Shown: positions 12,785 to 15,561 of the stretch, in pieces
Layout: each line of letters begins with the position of its first letter
How positions within the stretch are numbered: position 1 is the first letter of the stretch
Assembly: GCF_049240685.1 (NCBI RefSeq)
Contig: NZ_JBMLSD010000128.1
Location: forward strand, 1 to 15,561
Length of the DNA stretch: 15,561 nt
Source of the DNA: Flectobacillus sp049240685
Lineage (GTDB): Bacteria > Bacteroidota > Bacteroidia > Cytophagales > Spirosomataceae
Direction of reading: 5' to 3'
Notes under the pieces: generated by a model
Told to the model about the DNA's origin: nothing
Databases searched by the model: none
Seen by the model: only the letters and a program-made list of their open reading frames with translations
Translations under genes and position numbers: made by a program

Positions 12785-15244
12785 TTAAAATCTGTAGTTG
12801 ACCGTAACAGCCAATTGACGTGGAGGAATCGGGTTGATACTATAACGATCGTGTACAATGTAATTCATCTCGTTGAATATGTTCGAAACTTTACCTAAAA
12901 TTGACACTTTGTTGTAGGTGTATCCTACAGAGAAATCAACTGTTGCGAAACCAGATAAAGGAATCAAGGCATTGTAAGAACTCAAAGAGGCAGTAGTATT
13001 GTTCAAGCCACCATTCAAACCAACTACGTTGTTATTGCCTGCAAAGCGATTTCCAGTATAGAAGGCAGTCAAGCCTAACTTTACTCCTTTGAATACGGTA
13101 TTATCAAACGTATAGAAAATCGAACCATTGGCTGTACTTCTAGGATTTCTGATGAGTTGCTCTCCTTCTACTTGTGAACCCACCGCACCTGTTGTGTTTG
13201 TATAGCGCATAAAGTTGTATCCATAACCCAACAAGAAATAGAAGTTTTTAGATAAAACAGCATTCACATCTACTTCAAAACCATCGCTTGTTGTTTCACC
13301 TGATAACTCTCTAATGTTTGTATTGGTATTCGGGTTTCCGTTTTTATCAAAGAGTGCAGTTTGTGCAAAATTGCTATTGATGATTTTATAAACACTCAAA
13401 TTAGCAGATAGTTTACCGTCCAAAAACTCATTTTTTACCCCAATTTCGTAGTTATCGATAATCGAAGGCTTAAGATTGTCGCCATTGATATCAGTACCAG
13501 TGTTAATCGTAAAGCTATTGCTGTAAGATGTGTAAATTGAAGTAGTTTTTAATGGCTGGTAAATTAAGGCTAATTTTGGAGAAAAAGCACCATCCGATTT
13601 GTCAGCAGTTGCTCCACGACGCTCAGTGTTTTTCTCAAGATTCAAGATAGTAGACTGATAGGCAGTCTGATACGAATATCTCAAACCTGCTAATACCTTA
13701 AATTTAGGCGTAATCGTTAACAAATCCTGAACATATATCCCATAGCGATTTTGAGGAGTAGTTGTACGAGCTGTATCCGCAATCGTAGGAATGTCGGTGC
13801 GAGCTACATATTTCGAGAAATCGAAGATATTGATTTTGTCGTATGCCGTTCCTACTACACCTGCTGCCGAAGTAAATTTAAAACTATGACTCACATTCGA
13901 AATTCTTAAGAAATCAGCACCCGCCAATAACTGATGAGTCAAAGCGCCTGTCTTAAAACCTCCATTCAAGTTAACCTGAGCAGTATAATCTCTTTCATTG
14001 GTATGAACGGCACTCAATGTACGTGTATAGTCTCCATTGGTTGCAATGGCACTAGGAACCCCTGCGCCAAAACCCTTTACAACTGTGTTTTGAATCGAAC
14101 CTATAGCAGTCAATTTCCAATTTGCATCAAATTTGTGGTTGATTGTCAAAAAGCTCGATGTTTGCTCGGTATTATTGTATGCCCAGCTAGTATTGATAAA
14201 ACGATTGCGAGGAGCATCTGGCAACTCAGTAATGGTAATTCTACTATTTGGTGTACCTACACCAGCATCTGGAACAATATTACTTTTCAAATAATCTACC
14301 TGTAACAAAACATCTGTTTTATCATTGATTTTGTAAAGCAACGATGGGGTTACATAAGTTCTTTCGGTTTTTACAACATCACGATAGCTTTTTGCATTTT
14401 CGTAAGTTCCTACCACTCTAAAAGCAAGATTTTTACTAATCGGACCGTAAACATCAAGTGTTGGTTTGTATTGATTATAGCTTCCAAAAAGCATAGATGC
14501 CTGTCCACCCCAGTCGAAACGAGGTTTTTTTGTAACCATATTGATAATCAAACCACCCGAAACATTACCATACAATAGCGCAGAGCTACCTTTCATTACC
14601 TCAACCGATTCGAGCGTACTAGCATCTGGGAAACCCATCGTATTGCTGATAGTTCCATTTTTAAAAATACTGCCTCCTGCTCCCGCAACTCCTACACTAT
14701 ATCCACGTGAAGAGAAAGTTTCGGCAACACCACCACGCGTTTCAGTTAGCGATACCCCGCTCACGTTTTTTACCACGTCGCCAAGTCTAATGGCTTGCTG
14801 ATCTGCAATTACTGTACTTGTTACTACTCCAGTACTTTGGGGTAAATCTAAAGGTCGGATATTAGCTTTTCCTAGCGATGGCGTACGATTAGCGACATAG
14901 CTCCCCGATACCACGATTTCTTTAATCATTTCAGAACTTTCGAGCAATTCGAGTGAAAGATTTAATGTTTTACCTTCCTCAATTACCACTTTTTGTTCCA
15001 AAGTTTTATAGCCCACAAAAGAAGCTACCAATGTATAATTACCACCTTTCAAATTGGAAATTTTAAATTTACCTTGTTCGTCTGAGGTCGTTCCTTTCTT
15101 ACTCCCTTTTAATTGAACAGAAACAAATGCCGCTGGTTGACCATCATTATTGGATACTTTACCTGTAATCTGTCCAGTTTGAGCATAAATCATTTGCGTA
15201 AACAGACATAACATTAGTAAATAAACACTTTTCATATAACTCAT
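12785..15244 (-). CDS. TonB-dependent outer-membrane receptor, siderophore type, with CarboxypepD_reg domain
   Basis: From the ATG at 15244 this is 819 residues; ATGs at 15235 and 15313 are alternatives, and the latter lies at the -33 element of the promoter so is unlikely. A signal peptide (SVYLLMLCLFTQMIYAQ, 6-22) precedes a carboxypeptidase-regulatory-like beta-sandwich (about 24-100: ITGKVSNNDGQPAAFVSVQL, GTTSDEQGKF). A TonB-box-like EIVVSGSY (109-116) leads to the plug with LPQSTGVVTSTVI (135-147) and VEVMKGSSALLYG (214-226), a region typical of siderophore receptors (family form MKGPAALLYG). The remainder is a 22-strand beta-barrel pattern ending in NYRF, whose terminal Phe suits BAM assembly. 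It probably imports ferric siderophores in an energy-dependent way; the ligand cannot be told. No TonB, transport permease or siderophore genes are in view. Confidence 0.94.
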   Translation of the reverse strand: MSYMKSVYLLMLCLFTQMIYAQTGQITGKVSNNDGQPAAFVSVQLKGSKKGTTSDEQGKFKISNLKGGNYTLVASFVGYKTLEQKVVIEEGKTLNLSLELLESSEMIKEIVVSGSYVANRTPSLGKANIRPLDLPQSTGVVTSTVIADQQAIRLGDVVKNVSGVSLTETRGGVAETFSSRGYSVGVAGAGGSIFKNGTISNTMGFPDASTLESVEVMKGSSALLYGNVSGGLIINMVTKKPRFDWGGQASMLFGSYNQYKPTLDVYGPISKNLAFRVVGTYENAKSYRDVVKTERTYVTPSLLYKINDKTDVLLQVDYLKSNIVPDAGVGTPNSRITITELPDAPRNRFINTSWAYNNTEQTSSFLTINHKFDANWKLTAIGSIQNTVVKGFGAGVPSAIATNGDYTRTLSAVHTNERDYTAQVNLNGGFKTGALTHQLLAGADFLRISNVSHSFKFTSAAGVVGTAYDKINIFDFSKYVARTDIPTIADTARTTTPQNRYGIYVQDLLTITPKFKVLAGLRYSYQTAYQSTILNLEKNTERRGATADKSDGAFSPKLALIYQPLKTTSIYTSYSNSFTINTGTDINGDNLKPSIIDNYEIGVKNEFLDGKLSANLSVYKIINSNFAQTALFDKNGNPNTNTNIRELSGETTSDGFEVDVNAVLSKNFYFLLGYGYNFMRYTNTTGAVGSQVEGEQLIRNPRSTANGSIFYTFDNTVFKGVKLGLTAFYTGNRFAGNNNVVGLNGGLNNTTASLSSYNALIPLSGFATVDFSVGYTYNKVSILGKVSNIFNEMNYIVHDRYSINPIPPRQLAVTVNYRF

Positions 15245-15282
15245 TTCATTATTGATATTTAGACTTATTTTAAATAGATGCA

Positions 15283-15314
15283 CAAATGTAGAGGGAGGAA
15301 TACTATTATACAAG
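15283..15314 (-). promoter_or_regulatory. Promoter of the TonB-dependent receptor gene
   Basis: On the minus strand CTTG (15314-15311), a 3-of-4 match to TTTG, is followed after 20 bp by TACATTTG (15290-15283), an exact TAnnTTTG. The leader to the ATG at 15244 would be about 30 nt. A 6-3-6 AT-only dyad (15317-15331, TTTATT-TAG-AATAAA) lies just upstream; whether a metal regulator binds it cannot be judged. Confidence 0.6.
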
Positions 15315-15420
15315 CTTTTATTTAGAATAAATTAAAATAAGATTAGAAATTGTATTTTAACAAGTTTATATTGTGAAAAGGATAGCAAAAAAGACTGTAT
15401 TGAGGGGAAATAATAAATAG

Positions 15421-15561
15421 GCTTTAGGCTTTAGGCAATAGGCTTTAAGCTTTATGCTAAAGAAAAAGGTTTTTTTGTGAAATGATAAAGACCTTTTGAC
15501 TGAGGCCTACGGCTTACAGCCTAGAGCAATCAGCAAAAAAACTATCTATCGTTATTAAAAA
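15421..15561. repeat. GC-phased heptad element, copy 3, nested hairpin
   Basis: Left arm (15421-15462): six consecutive heptads all starting GC, for example GCTTTAG (twice), GCAATAG and GCTTTAA. Right arm (15505-15539): five heptads all starting GC, including GCTTACA, GCAATCA and GCAAAAA. Then a flank ATCTATCGTTATTAAAAA to the window end corresponds to the flank of copy 1. Between the arms lie AAAAGGT (15464-15470) and ACCTTTT (15491-15497), which extend with A-T and G-T pairs to about 11 bp. GCCTATTGCCTAAA of copy 1 (3782-3795) is found here exactly, inverted, at 15430-15443. The 15314-15420 stretch is otherwise AT-rich with only the receptor promoter. Confidence 0.7.

Noticed and set aside
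6212..15244. Polysaccharide utilisation locus joining the GH36 gene and the TonB receptor
   Set aside because: The receptor has siderophore-receptor plug motifs rather than SusC ones, no SusD is present, and the genes are about 4.4 kb apart with two terminators and opposite-strand genes between.
15317..15331. Fur box upstream of the receptor
   Set aside because: The dyad consists almost only of A and T in a very AT-rich stretch and does not match the GATAATGATAATCATTATC pattern well.
15421..15540. CRISPR-like repeats
   Set aside because: Units are 7 bp, contiguous and degenerate, with no constant repeat/unique spacer alternation and no cas genes.

Overview
This AT-rich window has the hallmarks of a Bacteroidota genome. 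Start codons lack Shine-Dalgarno sequences, several genes are preceded by a TAnnTTTG-type -7 box, and secreted proteins have signal peptides ending in ...Q. There is a CarboxypepD_reg-plus-TonB-receptor fusion and long perfect-stem terminators. The gene set (GH36 glycosidase, secreted gamma-glutamyltransferase homologue, EamA transporter, YdeI/OmdA proteins) fits a free-living member of the Cytophagales-like branch, but the sequence alone does not fix the genus.

Left part (1-3640): a minus-strand putative lipoprotein with a propeller-like repeat pattern, cut by the window edge only a few codons from its likely stop; then a YdeI/OmdA-family protein and an EamA/DMT exporter on the minus strand. 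Divergent from the exporter is a second protein with an OmdA-like C-terminus (DUF1801 + OmdA). The 259-bp divergent gap holds a perfect 21-bp palindrome and a second inverted repeat.

Middle (3834-8392): four minus-strand genes in a row, from upstream to downstream a GH36 alpha-galactosidase-like enzyme, a small membrane protein of unknown function, a YfbM/DUF1877-like cytosolic protein and a secreted protein of unknown function. Gaps are 53-105 bp, so co-transcription is possible.

Right (8526-15561): an intrinsic terminator separates the GH36 gene from a gamma-glutamyltransferase-family gene. Divergent from that is a secreted esterase, followed by a pentapeptide-repeat protein, both on the plus strand. 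A textbook bidirectional terminator lies between the latter and a convergent TonB-dependent siderophore-type receptor, which has a recognisable promoter.

The most unusual signal is non-coding. Three intergenic elements (about 3702-3798, 11723-11843 and 15421-15561) are built from degenerate heptads phased by a GC dinucleotide every 7 bp and share a common flank, so they are a dispersed repeat family. I found no complete mobile element, CRISPR array, tRNA or rRNA. No gene cluster is demonstrably a new defence or biosynthetic system; the candidates worth testing are the heptad elements, the OmdA/exporter group and the two enzymes with altered catalytic motifs.
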